Assembly (NCBI GenBank): GCA_009809945.1
Contig: WTPW01000150.1
Location: 301,551 to 365,550 of the forward strand
Direction of reading: 5' to 3'
DNA length: 64,000 nt
Source: Gigaspora margarita
Taxonomy: Eukaryota; Glomeromycota; Glomeromycetes; Diversisporales; Gigasporaceae
Positions 34,058-45,499 of this stretch are shown here, piece by piece. Every line of letters begins with the position of its first letter. The stretch's first letter is position 1. A program made the position numbers and the translations under genes. The notes below the pieces were generated by a model. That model was not told where the DNA came from and did not search any database. It worked only from the letters and a program-made list of their open reading frames with translations.

Positions 34058-34569
34058 TATTCATTAATGCACAGTCTCTTGTTTCGATTTTGTGAACATA
34101 ATACTCATTAACTGATTTAATATGTTTGATCAAATTCATTAATTTTTATTATTTTTTTTCCATTTGTTTCGATTTTAACGATAAGTAGAAAGCCATTAAT
34201 TAAACAATGTAATTAAATAACTTATTCAAATTCATTTACTACAAACGACATTTCTAATTTACTTTTAGTTGGCGAATGTACTTTAAACAACATCCAAATG
34301 TTGATTTTTCATTGTTTGAACAATGACAAATTCTCGAAATTGTAAACCTGGTCACTTTAGATTTAGTGAATAAAACGGTCAGTGCATTCTTAAAATAAAT
34401 TATTTGAGTTGATTTATTTTCATCAAATTTGCTAGTGAATATGAATCTTTTAATTAATTAGCATTTTTAAACTAATTATTCAGAATATCAATTTCTATTC
34501 GGACTATTAATTTCTACTTTACAAAAATTTTCAAAAAATTTCATCAATTTCTATTCAGGTAAATAAAGC

Positions 34570-35150
34570 TCAGCTGATACTCCTGCAAATTGAATTTTTT
34601 GACGAATTTTTTATTTAAGATTCGTTAGGTTCGTGGAATTCAAATAAAATAAAATAAAATACATAAAATTCTTCGAATGGTTTGGTGATTGTCTATATAT
34701 TTTCATTCAATGTTTTATTTAAACTATTAAAATAAAAGCTTCATTAGAATTTTTTTTCTAGATCCTGAAGGTACCTGACAACCACCTAACCAAATTTGAT
34801 GAAAATCTTTATTTTCATTTAATTTGTGAAGATATCTGTAAAATACTTAACCAATTTTGATAAATTTTTTTATTTAACTAACCATATAAATTCTAGAATC
34901 CAAATAAAAAAAAATTTTCGAATTTGATCGTGGTTGTTAAAAAAAATTTTGGTGCAGTTTCCATTATGTAGACGTTTTGAGTTTTTTTTTTTTTAAAAAA
35001 AAAATATATTTATGCAAAGATATCTTGATAACTACCAACAAAATTCGGTAAAAAATTTTTTTTTATTTAAATTATACGAATCTATAGAATTCAAATCAAA
35101 AAAAATTTCATCGAATTTTATCGGGCAGTTGTTGAAATATCTTTAATTTA
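34570..35150. repeat. cluster of three related palindromes
   Basis: Three hairpins follow each other (about 34570-34700, 34831-34940, 35016-35147). Each arm has a step such as AGATATCTTGATAACTACC followed by AAATTTGATGAAA-type sequence, and the centres carry GAATTCAAAT. They are diverged copies of the shared module, here outside the MITE-rich part. No coding frame. Confidence 0.6.
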
Positions 35151-35346
35151 CCGAGGTATAAGTATCATTTTGGGCGTATAAATTTTTTGATTTATTAATA
35201 GCACCATTCATTTAGAGTTTGGAATTTGTCTAGGTTTAGACGGTAACCATAACCTCTCGTGGTGATAAATATATTTATATGGTAAATGTAAACGGTTTAA
35301 CCATCTAAAGTATGTATGATAATGTGTGATTTAAAAAATCTAATTA

Positions 35347-35367
35347 TCACGTGACGTTATCACGTGA
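35347..35367. promoter_or_regulatory. twin CACGTG sites
   Basis: Two identical TCACGTGA octamers start 13 bp apart (35347-35354, 35360-35367). CACGTG is the E-box bound by bHLH factors in fungi. Further CACGTG sites occur at about 38739 and 42641. No gene start is identified next to the pair, so a regulatory role is only possible. Confidence 0.3.
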
Positions 35368-36205
35368 AAATAAGTGACCGTAAATGTCTATATCGATGTG
35401 GCAGTATGGAGAATTAGCGGACTCTTGCAATTACTCATGAAATTTGACAAAAAAAGTAACGAATGATTTGCGGAGTGCGGAATTGAACTCCGGTTCATTT
35501 ACTTCCGGATTATTATTCAAACTTTATCCATATTATTTTTAAAGTAATTTGGCACCTGTTTAAAGGTTCCTATGATTCCACCTTTAAACTTTTTTTTGCT
35601 GAATATTCTAGTTTTCTTTATACAAAGTAAAAAAGGGACATTTAAGATGTGTGATATGTGATAAAAATTATGTGAAAATAAGACGAATTTTTTTCATTAA
35701 AACTTTTTAAGTAAGAGATCCGATAATTATATTACTATATAAATAAAAGAGTGTTTATTAAAATAAAATAACTCTTTTACTTTAAAATAAATTAAAATAA
35801 TTCTTTGAAATGTTATTAACTCATGTTATTATTGCTGTCGTATAACTTGTACCTATCATTAAATTAAAATTTACTTCTTTGCTTTAAGGAATGATTGGTT
35901 TGTTATTTGTCAAATAATGGCGCTAATGTATAATGAAAGAGTAAATGACTATTGTTTTGATCAACATAAACGCAATGCAGTTTGTAACAAAGGAATTGTT
36001 TAGTGTTAGAATCAACGCATTAGAATTAAATTTAAAATATTTTTCGTAAACTAACTAGACATTGGTTCAAGGCGCATGCTCCATTAATTTAAGGAGAATT
36101 CCCGAGATCGCGTACGCTCCAGATTTGGATTGAAGTTCGACAATAGTTTTAAGTAATCAATGTTAATGAATATAAACAAGTATAAATATATATATATATA
36201 CATAT

Positions 36206-36247
<42 letters not shown>

Positions 36248-38029
36248 GTATATATATATATGCGCCAGAGTTGTCAAAGGTATTATTTTGCGATGCGAAT
36301 ATATGTTAATATGTCACGTTAGTAATAACTGACATATGAAAATTAATGATCTACGTGCATACTCGATTTATCACTATTGTATAGGATTTCGAATGGAAAA
36401 TTGACAATTAACGAAGTAATCGTGTAACTTAACTTTGTGCCGAAGAGAAATGCCAACAAAAGTTTCTTTAGATGATGGTTGTACGATTTTTTTTTTTGTT
36501 TCCAATCGTGGTGAAATCAAATTCGAGGCAATGATCATACTTGATGGATAAATTTTAATAGAATTGCCGTTAAAAAAGAATACTCCATTTACAAATAACT
36601 TTCGTAAGCCTTATCGTATGATTTTGGAATTGTAAAGAAGATGTTACTTTCTTTTGGAACTTTCACATTTACTTTCCATGAGGGGTTTATAGATGTATGC
36701 GACTATTACGTAATTGAATTTTTATTTGGAGGAATCATAAAGAACTTATCTCCCGCATATTTCAGCCCTCAAGATATATTTTTTTTTTTTATTTAAAACG
36801 AAAGTGTTCTATCACGTGTATTGACTTTATAAGTTTTCATTGATACATACAATCGGTCCTTTTACTAAACATATCAAAGGGATCGCTGTAAGGTTTAACA
36901 TTTTATGATCAATTGAGGGAATTAAAAAAAAAAAAATTAAAAAAATAAAAAAAAAAAAAGTAATATTATAAAATCTACCTGTAATGCTTTTAGAAAAGTT
37001 TCGACAATTTTTTCGGAGACTATAACAGTGAAGTTGTTAATACATCATACCGTATTAGACATATTCCATTAGAACGTTTACTCGTGGAAAGATTAAAGGA
37101 TTGCGGTATTTTGCGTTTATGTAAATTTTTAGTTGTTCAAAATATAAAAGACCAATCTTTTTTTTTCAACGTTAACCACCAATACTAGATATAGTTAACA
37201 ACGGCCAACAAATTGAGGAAGTGTCCGATTCCTTACATTTTGTTTTTTTTACATTTACTTTTTTTCTAAGAGCTGATTGAGAAAAATATAATAAATTTTT
37301 GCAATCATTAAATAAATTAATGTATTTGTTTTAATAGCTACAAGTGTTAATTGCATTATAATAAATTAAAATGCATGATAAAAATCGCCAATGTGATTGC
37401 ATAATCACAAAGCCTTTTATATGCAGTTTCATGCAAGCACAGACATTTTATAAACTAATTGCATGCCTTTTATGCAGGGCACATTTGAATAATTTATTCA
37501 CATTTATTCATAATGAAACACTAAAAAGACAAAAAAAAAGGGGAGCATTTAATCTACATAAACGGCAGAAAGAAAAAAAAAAAAATTGTGAATTTCTAAA
37601 TGAAAAAAAAAAAGAAAAAAAAATTGATTGGGTCATGAACCAGGTCCAACAAGAATAGACACGAGATTCGAATTTTATGCAAAAGAAATTTTTGATTGGT
37701 ATGCATGTACAAAAATGGATTGTGATAAATATAAAATGTGATTAAATCGAGACATATACATATTTTAGAAATCGATGAATTGGTTAATGAGTAATGAGTT
37801 ACTCACATGCATTCAGCCAACATTTAGTGTGTACGTATAATCTGCTACAAATTAGTCATTCAATTAAAACGCGTTTACGGTTTATCTACGCGACAGTTGC
37901 ATTTATCAACAGCATCGATGACAGTACACAACTAAATTTATCGAATAACATGTATGATGACTAATTTTTAATCAGTAATACCGAAAATATAATAATAACT
38001 TTTAAGAATAATAATAATAAAATAATAAA

Positions 38030-38068
<39 letters not shown>

Positions 38069-39180
38069 GTTTAATAGAAAAAAAATCTTTTATAATGTAA
38101 ATTGTCTCCCGAAATTAAGTGTGATAATAAATCAAAGTCTATAGTAAGAAATTAGTAAGAATGAATATAATATATATTAGATTTGTAAAATTAGTCAGGA
38201 GGCTTTTAGTAAAAGGTCAGCCTTCAAACCCTAAATCATTGATCACTATATACAACAAAAAAAATAATAGATTATTAAATTCTCCACAATGGTAAACCAT
38301 AACGCAATTACCCGCAGAATCTGCAGTCGTTATTTGTTCATGAAAGTACCTTATCGTGACTTTGAACGGTTCCAAAATATGGCGTTCTTTTATGAAGTTA
38401 GTTAAATCAAAATCTATTAACACACTGCAAACCCTGGTATAAATTTAAATTGTCTGATAATAATCTTGATTGTCTTGTTCTTAAATGCATAAACAAAAAT
38501 GCAAGATTAACGACCCCCTTAAATAAATAAACAAATGCCAATCTTTATTTTTAATTCTGAATAAATATTTATGTTATGATTTATGCTAGTCGAAGGAAAA
38601 ATAGTACTTTATGACGAATAGGCTGAAATCATGATGTTGATCGAACAAACATAGTTTTGGTACAGCCCATACACAAAAAAATTTCACCAAATAGTAAAGC
38701 TTTTTTAAATTTATCGCGCCAGGAGATTATCACGTGGAAATTATTTTGTGGGAAGTTTTGTTTTTGTTTTGGCGTTGGGGTTATACTAATTTTTCCTTCA
38801 AGTTAACAAATCAGAGTACCAACTAGTTGGTAAATAATATATAAATATTAATATTAATCAAATTTAGTGATCCGATTCGTGAACTTTGCAAATTCCACTA
38901 TACTATATTTGATTATAAAAAAAACTAGATTAATTAGTAGCGGTAGATTGCATATTCTTATTTTAGTACAAACTATAACCATAATTATTTTATTACTATA
39001 TACATTTTATTAGTGAAATCATAGGGCTGAAAAAAAAAGTCACTACAGATAAATTAGATAAATTTTGAGAAAATCCTATATAAACTGTACTTACTATATC
39101 GAACTAAAGTTTTTATTATACTATAATTTATAATAAATATCAAATCTTTGCTACATTAAGCATTCATTAGAATAAGTATT
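35368..39180. other. lower-repeat stretch without a supported gene
   Basis: About 3.8 kb with mixed sequence, frequent CG and no recognisable element ends. It holds a TA microsatellite (36184-36262) and a 32-T run (38034-38065). Small open frames exist at 36450-36551 (33 residues, ATG), 37371-37658 (Lys-rich, low complexity) and 38217-38423 minus (no ATG; contains RYFHEQITTADSAGNCVMVY). The last has the most protein-like composition and could be an exon, but no splice partners were found. Confidence 0.4.
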
Positions 39181-39206
39181 AAAAATATTATATATTTTAC
39201 TAATTT

Positions 39207-39450
39207 AAATATAAATGAAATATAAATGAAATATAAATGAAATATAAATGAAATATAAATGTATAAATGTTAATATTTTATTTATTTTATGTAATACATA
39301 ATATCTATATATATATGGTGTGTATACTATATATATAGTATATATATAGTATATATATAGTATTTATATAGTATTTATATATAGTATATATATAGTATAT
39401 ATATATAGTATATATATATAGTGTATATATATAGTGTATATATATAAGAG
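39207..39450. repeat. 11-bp tandem repeat and TA-rich minisatellite
   Basis: ATAAATGAAAT repeats about four and a half times (39207-39265). It is followed at 39305-39450 by a long TATATATAGTA-type array with (TA)n spacers. Simple-sequence DNA upstream of the zinc-finger gene. Confidence 0.75.
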
Positions 39451-41204
39451 TATAACATCACAAATAAACACATAAACACGTAATAAATCTATTAAATTAC
39501 TACGCATTTAAAGTTTTCAACTTTAATGTGATGAAGAGTTTATGCATATATATATTCCCTTTACTGTAATTACTGTAATTACAATTATAAATAAAATTAA
39601 CAGTTAAGCCGAATATTTATTAAATTTTATTTATTACTATATATTCGCTATTTTCGGAGTAAATTAATTAAATAAATTATTCAATTTTTAGGTGATTTAG
39701 AAGAGGTCAATCACTTTGCCTAGAACTATATAAATAAATAATCCGTTAACTTGGCGAAATCTAGGACGTTTTCTATACTTTTATACCGAATTTAATTTAC
39801 TTTATTATATAAATTAATTATATTATTACATGTTAGATATTATTAATTATATTATAATTAATTCTATTATTAATTCTATTATTAATTCTATTATTAATTC
39901 TATTATTAATTATTTTATATATGATAAATTTATGTTAACATGACTTAAATCATCAATTATAAATTCAAAAAAATGGCGTTAATCTTTGGGTAAATTACGA
40001 AATAACTAAATAACTAAATAACTAAATAATTAAAAAAATTTAAACAAGATTTTTCTAATTAAAAACTATTTTATAATATATACTTTATAATGTATAATTC
40101 GGTAATGATATTTAAAATTACCACAAGTTTTTATAAAGAATACTGTAAATTTACAACATAAATCTAATGTTTTGCATGATCGGCGCTTTTATAGTTCTGC
40201 ACTCTCCTGTTATATGCGCGTTATAAATTTGATTGACAGCCCCGAAATTATAAGTGACAGTTGCATTTATGTGATACGAATTCGAGTCTTCTCTAAAGAT
40301 TTGATTGATTTTAAGAAATATACGCGTAAAAAAATCGTTTTTTTAATTGATATTGTTCATTAAATTTAAGTTATAGACAATTTGTGGATCATTCATTGTA
40401 TAAAAGTCAACCTTTATAAACTATATAAACTATATAAATTATATATTGATATAAACCATATAAAACTATATAATGATAGGAAAAATTCAGGGAATCAAAA
40501 TAATGTTTAAAAAATAACTTTATTTCAACTTAAAAATCAAGTTAACCAAGTTAAAATCCTGTAAACTCGCATATTTCAACAATGTATATTTACTTTATGA
40601 ACGAGATCTTAATTTTTTTTAGATAACATTAATCATTCTTTCTAAATAATTTACAATCTACTGTATTAATCAAAGAATTAAGTCAATTTCATAATATACT
40701 CGGTGTTAATAAATAAATAAATAAATAAATAAAAATATAAAAGCGATTAATAATTATATTTACTTTAATTTAAGTCATGTATATACAGTATTACTTTTTT
40801 GACATAATTGTACTCTTATTTTTAAAGTTAAAAAGTTAACGCATGACATAATAAGAAGATCTTTGTTGTACGTATGGGTGATCACTAAGTACTACGGGAA
40901 AATTATTAGCAACCATTCCCGATTTATTTCACTAAGAAAGATTATTTGAAGTTATTATCAAAATATAAAATGAAGTTAAAATTTTACACATCATATAAGA
41001 TCATATAAGGAGGATTGTTAGTACGTGTATTAACGGGTCTACTTTAGCATAAGATATTAGGTGATATCAACAACTCCCTTAGTGATGCATCATATAATAT
41101 AAATTAATACAAATATGGCTTGGTTTTTGACTAGAAAAACTTTGATAATTCGTTGATTTGTTCGATCGCGTTACACGTTTTATTTTTTACTCGTTCCTGA
41201 ATAA

Positions 41205-41500
41205 TGTCAGGGGTTTTAATCTTGTATATTCGTAATTCTGTTTGAGATTATTATGCTAATGTATAAAAGTAAAAGTAATGCATAATTTTAATATAATTTC
41301 ATATAAACAAAAAATTGCATTGAAGTAGTGTAGTGATTTTCACAACATACATACAGTACTTACAGTACTTGAATTACAGTACTTCAATTTTTCTTTATAA
41401 GCAAATGCTTTTTCCTCTCAAATCCTTACCTTTTTCATCTCTTTTTTTTTTTTGCATAATTTTTTGTAATCGACACTTTTTTATATACTTTCGTCTCTAT
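41205..41500 (+). promoter_or_regulatory. likely core promoter of zinc-finger gene copy 1
   Basis: Upstream of the ATG at 41717 are TATAAAAG (41262-41269), an AGGGG motif in CAGGGGTT (41209-41213) and a pyrimidine-rich stretch (41406-41453, CTTTTTCCTCTCAAATCC). TATA followed by a CT-rich block is a common fungal promoter layout. AGGGG is the core of the stress-response element bound by Msn2-type C2H2 proteins in yeast; any link to this gene's product is inference. The repeat copy is at 48897-49192. Confidence 0.35.
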
Positions 41501-41603
41501 CCATCTAAAAAAAAAAAAAAATATATCTCTTTGCTCTTTGTATTTAAAAGTTTTGAAATTTAAATTTGAATAATTCTACAAAAGAATTCTTGTTAAATAA
41601 TAT

Positions 41604-41681
41604 GTAAGTAATTTTCTATAAACACTAGGCTTGATATGAACAAAGCTGAACGCTAAACATGGCTTTTTATAATTATTTTAG
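41604..41681 (+). other. candidate 5'-leader intron of copy 1
   Basis: GTAAGT at 41604 is a consensus donor. GCTAAAC (41652-41658) would serve as branch site and TTTTAG ending at 41681 as acceptor, giving a 78-nt intron. It would remove an upstream ATG at 41659 that precedes the protein start. Predicted from signals only. The equivalent in copy 2 is 49296-49373. Confidence 0.35.
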
Positions 41682-41716
41682 AAAAAAAAATAAAATAAAA
41701 TTTAGCTATTTACACA

Positions 41717-42351
41717 ATGCAAGGCACATTCTATTATCCTTCTGAAGAAGTTTCGACACACTACGATCAATACTATCAAATTGAAAGATATTCTCAATTT
41801 CAAGATTCAAATTTATCACGTTACGGTCAACAAATCGAATCAGCTCCTTCGCATTTACCTTTATGCTCATGTTTTCATACTCCACAGTCGTTCGAAATCA
41901 ACGCTCAAGCCCCCGTTTCTTTAAGATCGTCTTCATTTTTAGTACCAGCAAATTTATCACATTCATCACAATATGATTATCAAATGTTAAATTATACAAA
42001 CAATCAATTTACAAGTCCAAATATGCAATTACCATTTACACCTTTCCGTTCTTTTAAACGTCTTAATTCTTCAAATTCTTCGTTGTGTGTAAAAAAATCC
42101 GACGGAACGACGACAAACATATTGAATGATGATGAATCTTTATGTGTTGAAGATCGTTTATCCGGAAATAAATCACGATACCTTGATCATCAAGGGTTAT
42201 TTTCTCTTTTGGAGTCATACAGACAACATATGTCGTTAAATTTTTCATCAGCAAATACTATTATAGCAAAAACACGTAAATATATTTGTAACTACCCGAA
42301 ATGTGGTAAAAGTTTTTCAACAAGGTTTGTGTCTAATGATAAATCTTTTTA

Positions 42352-42403
<52 letters not shown>

Positions 42404-42663
42404 ATCAGTTAGTTATCTTTAATACTTTAATATATTTAATATACTTATAAATAATGCGTTTTCAACATTGATACTTAAATAATAGCGGTCATCTAGCCCG
42501 TCATAACAAAATACATACCGGTGAAAAAAATTTTTCGTGTAAAATGCCGGGCTGCCCATCGAAGTTTTCGCGTCACGACAATATGATGCAGCACTACCGC
42601 ACACACTTAAAAAGTCGAAGATCTGCAAAATCAAAAATGTCACGTGATATATTTTCATCGTGA
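41717..42663 (+). CDS. C2H2 zinc-finger protein, two exons, copy 1
   Basis: Exon 1 is 41717-42324, the intron 42325-42485 (GTTTGTG...AATAG) and exon 2 42486-42663, giving 261 residues. Splicing at phase 2 joins AG to C, making Ser in place of Arg, and completes finger 1 with exact C-x4-C-x12-H-x3-H spacing (CNYPKC...HNKIH, residues about 193-216). A TGEK linker and finger 2 (CKMPGC...HYRTH) follow, then a basic Lys/Arg/Ser tail. Without splicing finger 1 loses its histidines, which strongly supports the intron. The first 190 residues are Ser/Asn/Gln/Tyr-rich and unstructured-looking, as in fungal transcription factors. Helix residues are T-S-G-H-L-A-R and R-H-D-N-M-M-Q. The role is a nuclear DNA-binding regulator, similar in layout to Msn2/Nrg-type fungal proteins; target genes are unknown. 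Confidence 0.9.
42325..42485 (+). other. intron in finger 1 of copy 1 (161 nt)
   Basis: The donor GTTTGT and acceptor AATAG enclose a long (TA)n microsatellite (42360-42400). The frame continues open through the donor to 42412, which would give a 231-residue product lacking functional fingers if the intron were retained. The TA tract length is identical in the second copy. Confidence 0.85.
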
Positions 42664-42815
42664 AATGAATATATTTTTTCTTTCAATAAGTTTAAGAGAT
42701 ATATTAAAGTAATTAGATAATGCAAGAATAGATAAAGTGACTTTATTATCTTTGATAATTTCATATCTTTATGCTATATAAAATTTCGACCAAAGTTTTG
42801 TCGTATAAGTTATAC

Positions 42816-42821
42816 AATAAA
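42816..42821 (+). terminator. possible AATAAA polyadenylation signal
   Basis: AATAAA lies 153 nt after the stop codon of the zinc-finger gene. In DNA this AT-rich the motif is common by chance. Confidence 0.25.
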
Positions 42822-42899
42822 ATTTAAAATTAAGAATCATGAATATAGAGTTGTGTACACCAAATGTTATTTGCAGATTTAACCGTGGTACTATATAAT

Positions 42900-43750
42900 C
42901 AACGTGCTACATAAAAAAAAAAAGTAACTCGGTTACGCATTATTATTTTAAAAGCGTCAAAGTACGTAATAATTATATATAATTATGGTACGATAATCAT
43001 CAACGTAATTTTCCTCTTTAATAAAATATTTGACTAAATTTTGCATTTTGGCTAATCAATCAATCCCCGCATAACGGTAATGGGAATGATGATGCAAGTC
43101 CCAGGCTCTGGGACCCGAAGGAACAAATAATTTTATTAAAAATAAATTAGAATTTACATCTTTAATACACTTGTAACCAAAATATTCGGTTTGTTCATAT
43201 GACTAATCTGCGAAGTAACCAACTTTTTTGAAAACGTACAGCTCAACTGCATTGAAATTTATAATTGCGCCGATTTTTTTTTTTATAATTTATATTAATT
43301 TAGTTAATCCTGTTATTTAAAATTATTTATATTATTGAACTTTATATGTATTATATATTTTTATTGTATATTACGTAATTATATATTAGTTTTTATAGTA
43401 AGTTTTTTTAAATAAAAAATTTTTAATTTAATATATATATATATTTATTTATTTATTTATTTATTTATTTATTATATATAAATTTATTTTATTTTTTTTT
43501 TAAAAAAAACAGCTGAAAATTAATATTATATACAGTATATTATATTGATATTTATTATTATACTGTAGTGCTTTTCAAATTACTGTAAGGGACGTGTCAG
43601 AGATTAGCTGGGATCAATTTTACTATAGAGCCCACCTCCCCTTCTGAGAAATTTAGTTATTCTAATACTATTCTGATTGGTTATATGTATATTTTTAGAC
43701 TTTAGATTTTGTTCACCTTCCACCCTATGATATCAGCTGATATCCTAATC
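42900..43750. other. downstream spacer of zinc-finger gene, no gene seen
   Basis: Mixed single-copy-looking sequence includes a GC-containing piece (CCCAGGCTCTGGGACC, about 43101-43116, a small inverted repeat) and a TTTA microsatellite at 43442-43472. Repeated at +7692. Confidence 0.5.
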
Positions 43751-43754
43751 GCTT

Positions 43755-44118
43755 GATGATCGTCCACCACGAAGAATTCTAAATTTTTGCCATTTTTCGT
43801 GAATAAATCTAAATTAACGTGTTTAAAAATGAAAATTCTCAAGATTCCCCATTATATTTCGATTCTTCAGTATTATCTCTAGTAATATGCTAACTTTGGT
43901 GGCGAGTTTGACATAAGATATCAATTTTCCAGTTTTTTTCTTTGTTAGTAGAGATTTTGATTTTATTTTGACAAACCAACTACTGGTTCTAATATACTAC
44001 TAGAGGCAATGTTGCAGAACAAAATATGATAGGAAATTTTATTTTTAAACACGTAAATTAGATTTATTCACGAAAAAATGCCAAATTTTTCGGATTTTTT
44101 CGTGATGGACGATTATCA
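43755..44118. mobile_element. inverted element AD, TGATGATCGTCCACCACG ends
   Basis: The left arm (43755-43846) and right arm (44031-44118) are inverted over about 90 bp and share CGTGAATAAATCTAAATT and CACGTAAA/ACGTGTTTAAAAAT words. The spacer is about 180 bp. No target duplication was identified. Second copy at 51447-51810. Confidence 0.7.
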
Positions 44119-44764
44119 GAAGCATGATAATCACAATAAGATAATTAAGTAAAATGATTTTTAAAAATTGAAATATAAAAAAAAAAAAAAATCTTATAAT
44201 AAACGTTTAAACTAAAAAAAAAGTTTATTACAATACACTAATGTACGTGTATATATAAATATACTGTATATTATTTTAAAAACAATAATTTAACTAATTT
44301 AAAAAAAAACGGCTAAAGTGTTTCAAAAAAAAGAGAAAGAACTAGCGAAAAAAAAAATCGTCAAAAAATTAATTTTTATATCATAATTTTATAACTATAA
44401 GAAAATGCAAACTTAAATAACTATATTATAAATTTTATTAATATGTATACCGATTTAATGTCTTGAATAAAAAAAATAGTCTAAATTTGATTTATGCTAA
44501 AAATTTATTTAAAACGGTTTTGCTAAATTATATTAGTAGTGTTCAATACTATCTCAAAAACTAAGTAAGTAATTAATGTCTAATCTTCTAAGTAAAAATA
44601 TTCAGCAACCCAAAGAACTCACTCTAACTCTAGCAAATTTTATTTTAATATAGAATTTCTAATCCTAAATTTACTGATAAAATTGTTGTATTAAAAATAT
44701 ATAGATCCCTTATAGCAAAACAGAGCAATATAATTTTGAAAAAATCATATTTAAAATTATTATA

Positions 44765-45003
44765 TGGGTGCTAATAGAAACCAGGCAAATTGTTTCTAAG
44801 TAAAATTTTTTTAAACATTAAATTAAAATATCTTAACAACTATTAATCCAATTTTGATAAAAAATTTTATTTTAATCCTACATAATTATATAATTAAATA
44901 AAAAAATTATCAAGATTGGCTTAATAGTTGTTAAATATTTTAACCTAAAGTTTAAAAAAGAATTAATAAAAATGATTTACCTTAGTTTCTACTAATACCC
45001 CTA
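44765..45003. mobile_element. TA element B3
   Basis: Ends TGGGTGCTAATAGAAACCAG and TAGGGGTATTAGTAGAAACT (complement) are flanked by TA (44763-44764, 45004-45005). The internal inverted AATATCTTAACAACTATTAA matches B1. Duplicate at 52457-52695. Confidence 0.78.
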
Positions 45004-45039
45004 TAGTCAATTTTACATATTTTTTAAACTATATTTTAG

Positions 45040-45472
45040 GCAAATTTGCTTGGAAAATTAAAAAAAAGTATTTATAATTTTTTAAATAAACCCAAAATTT
45101 ATTAAGAATATAGAGTATATTTTCTTTATAAAATACTTTTTTTAAAAAGAAAATTTTTTAAAGTTTATTAAAAAATTTTTAAACAATAAAACTTTAAAGT
45201 TTTTATTTAAAAATTTTTACTATAAAACTTTCTTTAACTTTTCTTAAATTTTATATATTTCTGTCTATATAAAATTTTTTATTTAATATAAGCCTTAATT
45301 TTTATAAGTATATAACAAAAGTTGCAATAATAAAAGTTGTAATTCTTTTTTTAAACTATAAAATTTATTAAAAGCAGGAGGTTAAAGCTAATATTTATTG
45401 AGATTACCAAGAATTAGTAAATACTTTTTGTTTAAATTTTTTTTTAAATTGTCTATTTTTAGCTTATAAACA
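45040..45472 (-). repeat. part of the M inner element, reverse
   Basis: It starts with TTTAGGCAAATTTGCTTGG and runs through words found in reverse in M (TTTCTGTCTATA, GTTGCAATAATAAAAG). Element AF interrupts it. Beyond AF the same element continues at 55288-55371 and 55936-56005, so AF and a SINE-like element both landed in it. Confidence 0.6.
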
Positions 45473-45499
45473 ATTTATACTAGAGATTGGACCTGTTAC

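Noticed and set aside
35455..35520. tRNA-like GTTCAATTC with nearby GC-rich words on the minus strand
   Set aside because: The T-loop core is present, but the stems do not pair and no matching 5' acceptor half is found within tRNA distance.
36184..36262. Long TA tract as possible element centre or origin
   Set aside because: A plain microsatellite, with no inverted sequence beyond the TA run itself.
36450..36551. 33-residue ATG frame with mixed composition
   Set aside because: Too short, no splice partner or promoter support. Mentioned only in the stretch annotation.
37371..37658. 95-residue Lys/Glu-rich frame
   Set aside because: The C-terminal half is translated from A-rich low-complexity DNA; no domain.
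40172..40363. 63-residue frame repeated at 47864
   Set aside because: No motif, and its recurrence is explained by the block duplication. The start codon is not ATG in context (the reading begins at TTG).
41333..41563. 76-residue frame upstream of the zinc-finger gene
   Set aside because: It is translated from the pyrimidine-rich promoter/leader tract, has poly-Phe and poly-Lys runs, and does not begin with ATG.
42063..42658. Minus-strand frames over the zinc-finger gene (and their copies at 49755 and 50111)
   Set aside because: They are antisense shadows of the two exons, which show clear C2H2 spacing on the plus strand.
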